The notes under the pieces: model-generated
What the model saw: only the letters and a program-made list of their open reading frames with translations
Told to the model about the DNA's origin: nothing
Database searches by the model: none
From: Clostridia bacterium
Lineage (GTDB): Bacteria > Bacillota > Clostridia > Oscillospirales > Acutalibacteraceae
Reading direction: 5' to 3'
DNA: 46,321 nt
Assembly: GCA_017434985.1 (NCBI GenBank)
Contig: JAFSFY010000016.1
Coordinates: 1-46,321 of the forward strand
Made by a program: the position numbers and the translations under genes
Part shown: positions 36,385 to 44,657 of the stretch, piece by piece
Numbering within the stretch: the first letter of the stretch is position 1
How the letters are laid out: every line of letters begins with the position of its first letter

Positions 36385-38196
36385 ATGCGCCGTGTTGTTC
36401 AACAACTGAATAAAGTCGTGTGCGCGTTGATGGCGACGATGGTGTTGCTCGGTGCGCTTTTATGCGCGGTTCCGACCGTTTCGGCGGCGGATCGTTCGGG
36501 AAAAACGAGCGAAATGGAATGGGCGCTCGTCGGCGGGGTGTTGACCGTGTCGGGCAAAACGATTCCCGACTTCACCGAAGAAGCGCCCGCTCCGTGGCAC
36601 GCGTTCAAGGATGAGATCAACCGCGTGGAACTGAAAAACGGGATCGCGGCGGTCGGGTCGATGGCGTTCTTTGAATGTTCGTCGCTCGCAGCGGTGCATC
36701 TGCCTGCCTCCGTTAAAACGGTGGGTGCGATGGCGTTTGCCGGTTGCACGGCGCTGAAAACGGCGGTGATGCCGTCGGTGACCCATATCGGCGAATACGC
36801 GTTTTCCCGCTGTTTCAAGTTGAACGGCGCGGTGTTGCCCGCAACGCTCACCCGTTTGGATCGCGCCGCGTTTTATCGGTGCGAATCGTTGCGCTCGGTC
36901 ACCGTGCCCGCCACCGTAACCGAAATGGGGGACGCGGTGTTTGCCTATTGCGCGGGTCTGTTGGATGTACAACTGCTCGCGACGATTACGTCGCTTCCCG
37001 AATGGACGTTTTACGGTTGCGAAAAACTCAGTTCCCTGACCCTGCCGCAAGGGATGACCGCGGTGGGAGAGCGTGCATTGGAACGGTGTGAAGCGCTCGT
37101 TACCGTATATCAACAAGGCGAACCGGACGACGAACTGAAGCAGGCCGTTCACGCGGCGTTGCCCGACGTGTTGCCGGACAACGTGGTGTCGTTGCCCGAA
37201 CAGTTGCCCCCGGCGACCGATACGGTGTACGAGCAGCAGGACGATCATATGCACAGCGAAGACACTGTGCTTGAAAATCACGGCGGTGCCGTGATTGAAA
37301 CCACGACCCAAAAAGAGTATCCCATCGACCAAAACGGCGGTCACGGTGACAAGGTGACCGACGCCCGCATTGATATGACGGTGACCATCACCGACAAAGC
37401 GGGATGGGAAACGCTTACCGAGACGATTACGCAGCAGGTGTTCGAGCAAGGCGTTCTCAAAGGGGAAACCAAAAAAGACGTTCCCCTCACGGTTGAGATC
37501 GCCGCGATGAACGGCTCGAAACTCAGCGGTGCGTTTTTGCAGTCGGTGGCAGGCAAGCAACTCACCTTGCGCTTGACCACCCCCAACGGCAGCCGTTGGC
37601 GCATCAACTGTGCCTTGCTTCGCGGCTATTCGTTCAAAGACGAATACGACCTGACCTATTCGCGCACCTATTACGAAAAAATATCCGACGCCCATCGCAA
37701 AACGTTGGGTGCGGCAACCGCCTATTGGCTCTCCTTTGCCGATCGCATCGATTTCCCCTCCACCGTGGAAGTGTATGTGGACGCCACGGTGGCGCGACAA
37801 GCGGCCACGTTGTTTGAGAAAACCTCCGCAACGGAGCTCAAACGTTTGCAAAGCGTGGCAGCGGGGGAGGACGGCGTGATCGCCTACCCGATGGCCAACG
37901 TCAACAAAGGCGAGCAATACGTGATGGCGTTTAACGTGGGCACGGTGACGCCGAATGACGTGATCCACACCGACAAAGAAAGCGCCGATTCCGACTGGCT
38001 CGAAAACTACGTGCCGATCACCGACCAATACGTGATCACCGACGTGCGCGGTTTCCTGGGTCTCACCATGAAACAGTTCACCTGGATCGTGGTGGGTTGT
38101 GTGGGCGGTTTGGCACTCGTGGTGTTTATCATCGCACTCGTCGTCAATATGCTTGGCAAGAAAAAAGCGATGGAAGCCTATCGCCGTCGTCAATAA
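36385..38196 (+). CDS. BspA-like leucine-rich-repeat surface protein with C-terminal membrane anchor (603 aa)
   Basis: Signal peptide (cleavage near VSAAD at 32-36), then about seven LRR_5/BspA-type repeats (about 80-235; pattern I..Y/MAF..C.sL..V.LP.sV..VG..AF), then a mostly beta domain (about 310-565) and one transmembrane helix (about 568-590), with a short Lys/Arg-rich tail. BspA-type repeats bind proteins or host surfaces in many gut and oral bacteria. It is the last gene of the cluster, 12 bases after the Lgt-like gene with TAGGAGG, and is followed by a strong terminator. It may be an outward adhesin or a receptor for other cluster products. Confidence 0.8.
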   Translation: MRRVVQQLNKVVCALMATMVLLGALLCAVPTVSAADRSGKTSEMEWALVGGVLTVSGKTIPDFTEEAPAPWHAFKDEINRVELKNGIAAVGSMAFFECSSLAAVHLPASVKTVGAMAFAGCTALKTAVMPSVTHIGEYAFSRCFKLNGAVLPATLTRLDRAAFYRCESLRSVTVPATVTEMGDAVFAYCAGLLDVQLLATITSLPEWTFYGCEKLSSLTLPQGMTAVGERALERCEALVTVYQQGEPDDELKQAVHAALPDVLPDNVVSLPEQLPPATDTVYEQQDDHMHSEDTVLENHGGAVIETTTQKEYPIDQNGGHGDKVTDARIDMTVTITDKAGWETLTETITQQVFEQGVLKGETKKDVPLTVEIAAMNGSKLSGAFLQSVAGKQLTLRLTTPNGSRWRINCALLRGYSFKDEYDLTYSRTYYEKISDAHRKTLGAATAYWLSFADRIDFPSTVEVYVDATVARQAATLFEKTSATELKRLQSVAAGEDGVIAYPMANVNKGEQYVMAFNVGTVTPNDVIHTDKESADSDWLENYVPITDQYVITDVRGFLGLTMKQFTWIVVGCVGGLALVVFIIALVVNMLGKKKAMEAYRRRQ

Positions 38197-38202
38197 ACAC
38201 AG

Positions 38203-38232
38203 GGCGGATGGCACGTATGCCATCCGCCTTTT
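38203..38232 (+). terminator. Terminator of the fibre cluster
   Basis: An 11-bp perfect stem GGCGGATGGCA / TGCCATCCGCC with a four-base loop, followed by TTTT. It closes the 32.7 kb run of co-directional genes. Confidence 0.9.
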
Positions 38233-38249
38233 CAATGGGAGGAACCACT

Positions 38250-38768
38250 ATGGAATTTGAACAACTGATTCGTGAGCGCTATTCGGTGCGCCGTTTTCGT
38301 CCCGAACATTTGCCGCAAGCGGTGATCGATACCGTTTTGCAGGCGGGATACGTGGCACCCACGGGTTGCAACTATCAACCGCAACGCGTGTTGGTGCTCA
38401 ACACCGACGAGTCGATTGCCAAGCTGCGCGGATGCACCAAATGTCATTTCGGCGCGCCCACCGCAATGCTCGTCTGTCACAACCGCGACGAAAGTTGGAA
38501 ACGCGTGTACGACGGGGCGCTTTCTTCGCCGGTCGATGCGGCGATCGTGACCACCCATATGATGCTCGCCGCACAAAACAACGGCATCGGCTCGTGCTGG
38601 GTGATGCATTTTGACCCCGCGGCCATGCGCGAGGCGTTTTGCATCCCCGAAAACGTGGAACCGGTGGCACTGCTGGTGCTGGGCTATCCCGCCGAGGATG
38701 CCGAACCGTTGCCGCTTCACTCCCAATACCGTCCCCTCACCGACGTGGTGGTGTACGACTCGTTTTAA
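38250..38768 (+). CDS. Nitroreductase-family flavoprotein (172 aa)
   Basis: An FMN-dependent oxidoreductase of the nitroreductase family, likely NAD(P)H-using and cytoplasmic. The family's start (IRERYSVRRFRPE, residues 6-18), the early AGYVAPTGCNYQPQ block (FMN and substrate side), and the HMMLAAQNNGIGSCWV segment (about 98-113) are all present; it is of the short type (about 170 aa). The start at 38250 follows GGGAGG. It has no evident promoter of its own and may be read from the upstream cluster past the terminator. Physiological substrate unknown. Confidence 0.88.
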   Translation: MEFEQLIRERYSVRRFRPEHLPQAVIDTVLQAGYVAPTGCNYQPQRVLVLNTDESIAKLRGCTKCHFGAPTAMLVCHNRDESWKRVYDGALSSPVDAAIVTTHMMLAAQNNGIGSCWVMHFDPAAMREAFCIPENVEPVALLVLGYPAEDAEPLPLHSQYRPLTDVVVYDSF

Positions 38769-38772
38769 TGAC

Positions 38773-38808
38773 AACAAGAGCCGATTCCAAACGGAATCGG
38801 CTCTTGTT
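38773..38808. terminator. Bidirectional terminator between nitroreductase and lyase genes
   Basis: A 16-bp perfect stem (AACAAGAGCCGATTCC and complement) with an AAAC loop, flanked by T-rich sequence to the right. It serves the two convergent genes. Confidence 0.9.
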
Positions 38809-39719
38809 TATTCGTGTAACAACGTTTCCAATTTATCGGTAGCCGCTTTCATTTGTTCCACACAATGGGCGGCGTAGGGCGTCCAATCTTCGGGCTTGTT
38901 TTTGCGCGAGGTAACGAGGGTGGGCATACCGCACAGGGTCATGTGATACTTGGCAGACAGCGGATAGGGAAGTCCCGCTTCGGTGAACCCGAACGTGCCG
39001 AGCACACCCGCCACCGCGTCGGCTTGTTCTTCGGCGTAATGCTTTCCCAGCCACGCGTACAACGCGGGGTGATAGTTGGCCATAATGCCGCAATACCCGT
39101 CGGCGCCGTCGCGCATGGTTTGGAGTAAGGTTTGACAGTTGGCGTTGAGCAGTTTGAAGTGACTGCCTTTGAGTTGCGCCACCCGTTCGGCAATGAGGTC
39201 GGCATCGCAGCAGGTGTCTTTCATATAATAGAACCGCCCCGTCGACAAGCACCAATCGAGAATTTTCGGGGTGACCAGCCGTTTGTAGGGATAGGGGCAC
39301 TCGTAGAACCCGAGTTTCGCGTCGGGCGGTAACAGCGAAAGCAACCGTTCGGCGTTGGCGATAAACACGTCATCCCCCTCATTGTTCGGGTCGAGGCGGT
39401 TGGTGATGAGAATGAGCGCGTCGGTGCCCGATGCGTAAATGGCGTTCAGTTCGCGCGCTTGTTCCTCAATGGTGTTCGCCACGTGCCCCGACGATACCAC
39501 CAAAAAATCGGGATTCAGCGCTTTGGCGCGCGCGTATACGCGGCGGTTCAGTTCCACCCGTTCTTCAAGGGATAAATAAAAAATCTCGCTGGATTGGCAC
39601 ACGGCAAAAATACCGTCCAATCCGTTTTGATAATACCAATCGACGTACCGCTCGGCGGTGTCGAGATCCACCTTTCCGTCTGCCGTGTACGGGGTGATCA
39701 TCGTGGTGAGCATTTGCAT
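38808..39719 (-). CDS. DapA/NanA-family class I aldolase-lyase (303 aa)
   Basis: A TIM-barrel enzyme of the dihydrodipicolinate synthase/N-acetylneuraminate lyase family, which makes a Schiff base with pyruvate or a related keto acid. Lys167 in FYYMKDTC is the Schiff-base lysine and Tyr139 in GFYECPYPYK the catalytic Tyr. The usual G-T-T-G-E loop reads VCQSSEI (40-46), which shows it is not a standard DapA; it belongs to the many sugar-acid lyases. Length is typical. A GGGAGAGG ribosome site precedes the start; a second in-frame ATG lies two codons later. The gene is monocistronic on the minus strand, divergent from the malY-like gene. Confidence 0.85.
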   Translation of the reverse strand: MQMLTTMITPYTADGKVDLDTAERYVDWYYQNGLDGIFAVCQSSEIFYLSLEERVELNRRVYARAKALNPDFLVVSSGHVANTIEEQARELNAIYASGTDALILITNRLDPNNEGDDVFIANAERLLSLLPPDAKLGFYECPYPYKRLVTPKILDWCLSTGRFYYMKDTCCDADLIAERVAQLKGSHFKLLNANCQTLLQTMRDGADGYCGIMANYHPALYAWLGKHYAEEQADAVAGVLGTFGFTEAGLPYPLSAKYHMTLCGMPTLVTSRKNKPEDWTPYAAHCVEQMKAATDKLETLLHE

Positions 39720-39740
39720 GGTTATCCTCTCCCTTTGGCT

Positions 39741-39769
39741 ATCATATCACAGCATCCTCCAAAAGTAAA
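39741..39769 (-). promoter_or_regulatory. Promoter of the DapA/NanA-like gene
   Basis: Read on the minus strand, TTTACT (39769-39764) and TATGAT (39746-39741) are 17 bases apart, with an extended TG before the -10. Confidence 0.65.
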
Positions 39770-39836
39770 CCATCTCTTGCAGGATAAGGCATCCTCGTCA
39801 AAAATAAAGTGAATTCGTCAACTGTGCGGGCGTTCA

Positions 39837-39865
39837 TTGACAATGCCGATCGGGGATGATATAAA
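39837..39865 (+). promoter_or_regulatory. Strong promoter of the malY-like gene
   Basis: TTGACA (39837-39842), 17 bases, TATAAA (39860-39865) with an extended TGA just before. This is one of the best promoters in the window. Confidence 0.8.
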
Positions 39866-39897
39866 AAAGAGGAAATCAAGATGAGGGACGGAGTACG

Positions 39898-41067
39898 ATG
39901 AGTTATAATTTTGATGAGATCTTCAACCGAGCGGCCACCAATGCCAGCAAGTGGACCTATGCCCCTGCCGGTACCATCGCGATGACCGTGGCGGATATGG
40001 ATTTTCGCTTGGCACCCGAAATTGCCGAGGGGATCAAAGAAGCGGTCGACCGTGGCGAATCCGGCTACGTCAGTTTGATGGAATCGGATTATCAAGCGGT
40101 GATCGACTGGGTAAAAGATATCAACGGCACCACCATCAACCGCGAACACCTCATCGCGACCCCCGGTGTGTTGTACGCCGCGCGCACCGCCATGTACGCG
40201 CTCACCAACCCCGGTGATAAGGTTGTGGTGCAACGCCCGCTCCATACGCCGTCTATCGCCACCGCGTCGATGATGGGCCGTATCCCGATGATGAACCAAT
40301 TTATCTATGAAAACGGCAAATACATGGTGGATTTCAACGATTTGGAGCAATGCTTCAAGAACGGTGCCAAAGTGTTTATGCTGTGCGCCCCCAACAACCC
40401 CACCGGCCGTGTGTGGACCAAAGAGGAATTGCAGAATATCGCCTATTTGGCAAACAAATACAACGTGTACGTCGTGTCGGACGAGATTCATCGTGATATC
40501 GTGTGGGGCAATAACCGCCACATCTCGCCCACCGAAATTCCCGAACTTGCCGACCGCAGTGTGGCGGTGTTCTCCACCTCCAAATCGTTCAATATGGGTG
40601 CGTACCACATCGGCAGCGCCGTGATCCCGAACGAGGATATTCGCAAAAAGGTGGTGTCGCGTTTTTACGAGCACGGCCACCCGTGCGACCGCCCGTCGCT
40701 GTTGTGCATTGCGGCGCAAACGGCGGCCTATACGCGCGGTAAAGCGTGGTTCCAAGCAATGAAGTCCTACGTGGGCGAAAATATCCGTCTCGCGCGCGAG
40801 TATTTGGCCGACCTTCCCATTCGTCCCAACGATCCCGAGGGTACGTTCTTGTTGTGGATCGACATTGCCGATTTGGGCTTCGATGCCGAAAAATTGCGCC
40901 ACGTGATGGAGCACGACTGGAAAGTGATGTGCGACCCCGGCAGTTACTACGATACCAAAGATTATATGGATTACACAGGGCTGGAACACCACGTGCGGAT
41001 GAACTTGGCCACCCCGCGCCCGTTGGTGGAGGAAGCCTGCGACCGCATCCGCAAATACTTCAAATAA
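39898..41067 (+). CDS. MalY/PatB-type PLP aminotransferase or cystathionine beta-lyase (389 aa)
   Basis: A fold-type I PLP enzyme. Lys229 in FSTSKSFNMGAYHIGSA binds the cofactor, Asp195 in VVSDEIHRDIV contacts the pyridine N, and PNNPTGRVW (165-173) is the family's APxNPTG. The VSDEIHRDIV sequence and beginning (MTVADMDFRLAP) are typical of the MalY/PatB group (C-S beta-lyases cleaving cystathionine or cysteine conjugates), rather than of ordinary aspartate aminotransferases. Start follows GGGACGGAG-like purines. Its 3' end and terminator recur as a damaged copy at about 43034-43128. Confidence 0.88.
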   Translation: MSYNFDEIFNRAATNASKWTYAPAGTIAMTVADMDFRLAPEIAEGIKEAVDRGESGYVSLMESDYQAVIDWVKDINGTTINREHLIATPGVLYAARTAMYALTNPGDKVVVQRPLHTPSIATASMMGRIPMMNQFIYENGKYMVDFNDLEQCFKNGAKVFMLCAPNNPTGRVWTKEELQNIAYLANKYNVYVVSDEIHRDIVWGNNRHISPTEIPELADRSVAVFSTSKSFNMGAYHIGSAVIPNEDIRKKVVSRFYEHGHPCDRPSLLCIAAQTAAYTRGKAWFQAMKSYVGENIRLAREYLADLPIRPNDPEGTFLLWIDIADLGFDAEKLRHVMEHDWKVMCDPGSYYDTKDYMDYTGLEHHVRMNLATPRPLVEEACDRIRKYFK

Positions 41068-41175
41068 ACAACACGCCGACTGACTTGTCAGTCGGCGTGT
41101 TCTGTTAGCGTTGACGGATCAGCCACAGCAGAAGGATGTGTACGGGGTAAAAGAGGTAAAAGAGGTACTTCCACA
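41007..41175. repeat. Direct repeat, left copy (malY end, terminator, traX end)
   Basis: This segment aligns at a fixed offset of 2,027 bases with 43034-43202. It contains the intact malY 3' end, the terminator palindrome and then, on the minus strand, a remnant reading the end of a TraX-family protein (LFYLFYPVHILLLWLIRQ). The terminator region is identical; flanks differ by point changes, so the copies have diverged or come from different alleles. Confidence 0.9.
41070..41101. terminator. Terminator of the malY-like gene
   Basis: A 15-bp perfect stem (AACACGCCGACTGAC and complement) with a TT loop, active in both directions in principle. Confidence 0.85.
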
Positions 41176-41185
41176 AACTCGGCGG
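41108..41185 (-). pseudogene. Remnant of a TraX-family C-terminus
   Basis: On the minus strand this encodes LWKYLFYLFYPVHILL then LWLIRQR and a stop, almost the same as the end of the complete TraX-like gene at 43132-43848 (KHLFYLFYPV...LWLIRQL). Homology stops sharply near 41175-41180 and there is no start. A leftover of the recombination that placed the FG-GAP gene here. Confidence 0.8.
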
Positions 41186-41216
41186 TGAAGCAAATTCCGT
41201 TTTTTCAAAGAAAGGC

Positions 41217-41245
41217 TTGACAGCGCGTTTCTATTCGTGTAGAAT
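41217..41245 (+). promoter_or_regulatory. Strong promoter of the FG-GAP-like gene
   Basis: TTGACA (41217-41222), 17 bases, TAGAAT (41240-41245), with an A-rich start region. Confidence 0.8.
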
Positions 41246-41277
41246 TAAAGCAGAGAGAGCAAAAGGGGGCAAGAAAC

Positions 41278-42963
41278 GTGAAAAAGTGGTACGCGCGTTC
41301 GGGTTTGTGGATCGGGATCGGCGTTGTCGCCGTGTTGGCGGTGGCTGTGGGACTGATCGTGGGTTTGCCCGACACCGATGAACAACGGTTTCGGAAGATC
41401 CTCAACAATGAAGCGTTCATCGTTGACGGACGGGACCACCGCACGTTGAAAGCCTACGACTACGCGACCGGCGTGCGAAGCGATACGGAACGGCGGTATG
41501 CCCGTGTGGATTTCGACGGTGACGGGCGGGACGAATGGGTATTGCTCAGCGATTCGGATTGGACGCCGTATCTGGTGCTCCGTATGGGAGATACGTGCGT
41601 ATACGGAGAGACGTTCGGTACCCGAGAAATGGTCGATTTGAAAACCGACGGCACGTTTTTGCAAAGCGAGAGCGGTTTTCAGGCGACCTACGCGACGCTC
41701 ACCTTTGCCGACGGGGCATACACGGTGAAAGAACTGTCCCTGACGGACGAGGAGTTTTTTCAAAAACCGTCGGTCGAATGGCTTCCCTTGAATGCGAAAC
41801 CCGAGGTGTTTCGCGCCGTCACCACCGCTTACAAGGCGTTGGATGTCACCCTCAAATGGGACGGCACGGAGGTCGTGGCGCTTCTGGTGACCGATGCCAA
41901 AACGGGAACCCTCGTGCAGGAGATCGCGGTGGGTGAAAACCACCGCGTGGCGCAAGAACTGTTGTACGTTGCCGACGTGAATTTTGACGGGGAAGACGAC
42001 CTGGTTCTTCCCTTTAGCGAAGCGGCAAGCTTTTTGAGCGCCAAAGCCTACGTGTGGGACGCGGGCACTCGCCAATTTGTCCATGCCCCGATTTTTGAAA
42101 CCTTGACAAACCCTGTCGTCGACAGCGAAAACAAGGTCATTCGTTCGTCGCGAGCGGGCGATGGGATCACCTCCTACAGCATCAGTACGTTTGATACTGC
42201 CGTGCGCGATTTTCGCGTGCAAAACACCCTGGTTTATTTTTATCATAACGGGATGATGCACTACGAGGAACGGGCGATGCGGGATGGCGTGATGACAACG
42301 GTGGCCGAATGGACACTGCCCCTTGTCAACAACGATTTTTATGCGATGGCGCCCGGCTTGAAGACGTACTATACCCAACACGATGTGTGGGCACTCGGCT
42401 CCCACGTGTGGCAGACACCGTTGATGCTCCGTGAAGGAACGCCCGACGTGCCAATGTTATACAAACAATTTTTGTGGGACGTGGAGAACGCCCTTGACAA
42501 AAACGGTAACACCCTATATTGGAGCGACTATGCTGCCGGTGAGCCGCAAGGCGGAGAGTATTACTACACCATTATGGACATAAACGGGGACGACATCCCT
42601 GAACTGTGTGTCGATACCGTGTCGGGCCTCTACCTTTTCAGTGTCAACGGCGGGCGGATCTATCATTGGTATACCGGCAGCAGTTACGAGCGATTGCTGA
42701 ACAACGGGGCGGTGCTGCTTGAACGGCACGGCGGCGCTCCCGATCACGTGAATTACGAATATTATACGTGGAACAAGTATGGCGAGGAAGAAACGGTCAT
42801 CACCTTTTCGTGGTGGGCCGCCGACGGCGAAACCACCCCTGCCTACTACGAGGTAAACGGCGAAGAGGTGTCAAAGCGTGCGTATCGAAAAGCGACAACG
42901 TCGTATCTCAAGATAAAATCGGATAAGATCGAGTGGGAGATAGGGCAGTTTCGTCAATGGTAA
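41278..42963 (+). CDS. Membrane-anchored FG-GAP/VCBS-like protein (561 aa)
   Basis: A single N-terminal membrane helix (about 9-30) and a large extracytoplasmic domain with FG-GAP/VCBS-like Ca-binding loops: DFDGDGRDE (about 79), DVNFDGEDD (about 235) and DINGDDIPE (about 435). The strand patterns between are like beta-propeller repeats. No enzyme motif is seen. Function is unknown; such proteins often bind ligands or cell wall. GTG start (AGGGGG upstream, somewhat far). It has its own promoter and is flanked by 165-bp direct repeats, so it is likely a newly acquired or transposed gene. Confidence 0.7.
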   Translation: MKKWYARSGLWIGIGVVAVLAVAVGLIVGLPDTDEQRFRKILNNEAFIVDGRDHRTLKAYDYATGVRSDTERRYARVDFDGDGRDEWVLLSDSDWTPYLVLRMGDTCVYGETFGTREMVDLKTDGTFLQSESGFQATYATLTFADGAYTVKELSLTDEEFFQKPSVEWLPLNAKPEVFRAVTTAYKALDVTLKWDGTEVVALLVTDAKTGTLVQEIAVGENHRVAQELLYVADVNFDGEDDLVLPFSEAASFLSAKAYVWDAGTRQFVHAPIFETLTNPVVDSENKVIRSSRAGDGITSYSISTFDTAVRDFRVQNTLVYFYHNGMMHYEERAMRDGVMTTVAEWTLPLVNNDFYAMAPGLKTYYTQHDVWALGSHVWQTPLMLREGTPDVPMLYKQFLWDVENALDKNGNTLYWSDYAAGEPQGGEYYYTIMDINGDDIPELCVDTVSGLYLFSVNGGRIYHWYTGSSYERLLNNGAVLLERHGGAPDHVNYEYYTWNKYGEEETVITFSWWAADGETTPAYYEVNGEEVSKRAYRKATTSYLKIKSDKIEWEIGQFRQW

Positions 42964-43002
42964 TGGAAAATCGTCGATCCTTTCGGTTTCAACGGTGTTT
43001 CC

Positions 43003-43031
43003 TTGACAAAAGGCGGCACGGATGGTATAGA
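43003..43031 (+). promoter_or_regulatory. Orphan strong promoter
   Basis: TTGACA (43003-43008), 17 bases, TATAGA (43026-43031). No gene follows: transcription would start near 43038 inside the malY fragment and stop at the terminator 43097-43128, giving an RNA of about 90 bases. Confidence 0.65.
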
Positions 43032-43033
43032 AA

Positions 43034-43094
43034 GGCCGCCTCGCGCCCGCCGGTGGAAGAAGCGCCGGAGCGCATCCGCAAATACTTCCAATAA
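43034..43094 (+). pseudogene. Fragment of a malY-like 3' end
   Basis: Reading frame gives RPPVEEAPERIRKYFQ and a stop, against RPLVEEACDRIRKYFK in the intact gene. There is no upstream part. It lies directly downstream of the orphan promoter. Confidence 0.8.
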
Positions 43095-43096
43095 AC

Positions 43097-43128
43097 AACA
43101 CGCCGACTGACTTGTCAGTCGGCGTGTT
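43097..43128. terminator. Duplicate terminator palindrome
   Basis: It is identical to 41070-41101 and here ends the TraX-like gene (minus strand) and any RNA from the orphan promoter (plus strand). Confidence 0.85.
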
Positions 43129-43131
43129 CTG

Positions 43132-43848
43132 TTAGAGTTGACGGATCAGCCACAGCAAGAGGATGTGTACGGGGTAAAAGAGGTAAAAGAGATGCTTCCA
43201 AAAGCCCGAACGGATGAACCCGCGCTTTCCGTTGTAGAGATTGATGGGAAGAAACGCCCACACGGCGGCAAAACGGTCGGATAACAGCGGGAACGCGACG
43301 ACCAGTTGGGCGGCGGGTTGCTTTCGTAACAGGGAAACGGCAAAAATGAGCACCACGCCGAGCAGACCGTAATCGACCCGTAAAACGACCGCCGCCACCG
43401 AAACGGCAAGCAACAGCAGTGCTTTCGGGAGATTTCCCTTGATCGTTTCAAACAAATGGATCATCAATGCGCCCAAAAACAGGGTGAAAAAGATATTTTG
43501 CTTCTCGACAAACCACACGGTATCGTGTATCATTAGGTTAAACGGAATTTCCGACAACACGGCAAACGCCAATAACCGCCCCAAATAACGCGGTCGATTG
43601 CGGGTATGGGACAGTCCCTCGCCGATCAAAAACGCGTAGAGAGGGAACGCCAACCGACCGACCTTGCGCAGCAGAAAATACAGGGTCAGTTGTTCCCCGA
43701 ACAGGGGGAAAAGCGGCGCGGTCATAAAGGGGAGCTCGGGTGACAACACAAGGGCAAAATGGTCGATAAACATCGATATCAGCGCCATCGTTTTGAGGGC
43801 GCTGCCGCTGAAGATGCGAAACTTGTCAAACGAAAACGGGTGTTTCAT
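43132..43848 (-). CDS. TraX-family membrane protein (238 aa)
   Basis: A polytopic membrane protein with seven or more hydrophobic segments, matching the TraX family (first described as F-pilin N-acetylation protein and related to acyltransferases). Family features are LKTMALISMFIDHFALVL (about 18-35), GRLAFPLYAFLIGEGL (about 64-79), IPFNLMIHDTVW, and the C-terminal FYPVHILLLWLI. The start at 43848 is chosen since GAGGTG lies eight bases upstream; the further upstream starts lack a good site. It might acetylate surface polymers or proteins; the link to the fibre cluster 5 kb away is speculation. Confidence 0.82.
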   Translation of the reverse strand: MKHPFSFDKFRIFSGSALKTMALISMFIDHFALVLSPELPFMTAPLFPLFGEQLTLYFLLRKVGRLAFPLYAFLIGEGLSHTRNRPRYLGRLLAFAVLSEIPFNLMIHDTVWFVEKQNIFFTLFLGALMIHLFETIKGNLPKALLLLAVSVAAVVLRVDYGLLGVVLIFAVSLLRKQPAAQLVVAFPLLSDRFAAVWAFLPINLYNGKRGFIRSGFWKHLFYLFYPVHILLLWLIRQL

Positions 43849-43877
43849 AAACATCACCTCACACCGAGAGTAAACAC

Positions 43878-43906
43878 AGTATACCAAAAATAACCGCCGC
43901 CGTCAA
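43878..43906 (-). promoter_or_regulatory. Promoter of the TraX-like gene
   Basis: On the minus strand TTGACG (43906-43901), 17 bases, TATACT (43883-43878). Confidence 0.75.
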
Positions 43907-43940
43907 TGCGTGCGACAACAAGGAAACGGGAGGAAACATA

Positions 43941-44654
43941 ATGTTGGGGGTTCTCATCAACGTCATCACCGTCATGGTCGGTGCGTCGGTCGGGTTGCTG
44001 TTCAAAAAAGGCATTCCCGAACGGGTCAGCACCGCCGCGATGACGGGGCTTGGCGCGTGTACGTTATACATCGGCATCAAGGGCAGTCTTGTGGGCGAAA
44101 ACGTGCTCATTTTGATTGCGTCGGTGGTGCTCGGTGCCGTGGTCGGCACGCTTGTTAACATCGACGGGGCGCTCAACCGCCTTGCCGAAACGGTGGAACG
44201 CAAATGCAAAAAAGAGGGCGACACCGTGTCCGTTGCGGAAGGGTTGGTTTCGGCCACGCTTCTGTTTTGTGTGGGGTCGATGACCGTGACCGGCTCGTTG
44301 CAAGCGGGATTGACGGGGGATAACGGGGTGCTCATCACCAAAGCGATGCTCGACCTCGTGTCGTCGATGATGCTCGCCTCCACCCTCGGGGTCGGGGTAC
44401 TGTTGTCGGCGGTGGCGGTGTTCGTCATTCAGGGCGGCCTTGTACTGCTCGCAGGGGTGCTCGCGCCGCTGTTAAGCACGGGCGCGATCAACGAGATGAC
44501 CTGCGCGGGTTCCATCCTCATTGTGATGATCGGCACCAACTTGATGGGCATCACCAAAATTAAGGTGGCGGATCTGCTTCCCGCCATTGTGTTCGCCCCG
44601 CTCATCTACGGGCTTGTGCCGCTCTTTGAAGCGTTGTGGCAACGAATTGCATAA
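43941..44654 (+). CDS. DUF554 membrane protein (237 aa)
   Basis: A small polytopic membrane protein of the DUF554 family (YqgA/YdfK type), with six to seven helices: N-terminal MLGVLINVITVMVGASVG, LVSATLLFCVGSMTVTGSLQAGLTGD (the family's conserved centre; about 103-128) and ITKIKVADLLPAIVFAPL near the end. Probably a transporter or channel of unknown substrate. GGGAGG seven bases before the ATG. A strong terminator follows. Confidence 0.88.
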   Translation: MLGVLINVITVMVGASVGLLFKKGIPERVSTAAMTGLGACTLYIGIKGSLVGENVLILIASVVLGAVVGTLVNIDGALNRLAETVERKCKKEGDTVSVAEGLVSATLLFCVGSMTVTGSLQAGLTGDNGVLITKAMLDLVSSMMLASTLGVGVLLSAVAVFVIQGGLVLLAGVLAPLLSTGAINEMTCAGSILIVMIGTNLMGITKIKVADLLPAIVFAPLIYGLVPLFEALWQRIA

Positions 44655-44657
44655 GAC

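Larger units (their letters stand above)
43034..43202. repeat. Direct repeat, right copy (malY fragment, terminator, traX end)
   Basis: This is the counterpart of 41007-41175 at offset 2,027. It contains a headless malY end, an identical terminator palindrome, and the genuine 3' end of the TraX-like gene. Confidence 0.9.

Noticed and set aside
41007..43202. An insertion sequence or transposon around the FG-GAP gene
   Set aside because: No transposase, no terminal inverted repeats and no short target duplication; the repeats are long copies of host gene ends.
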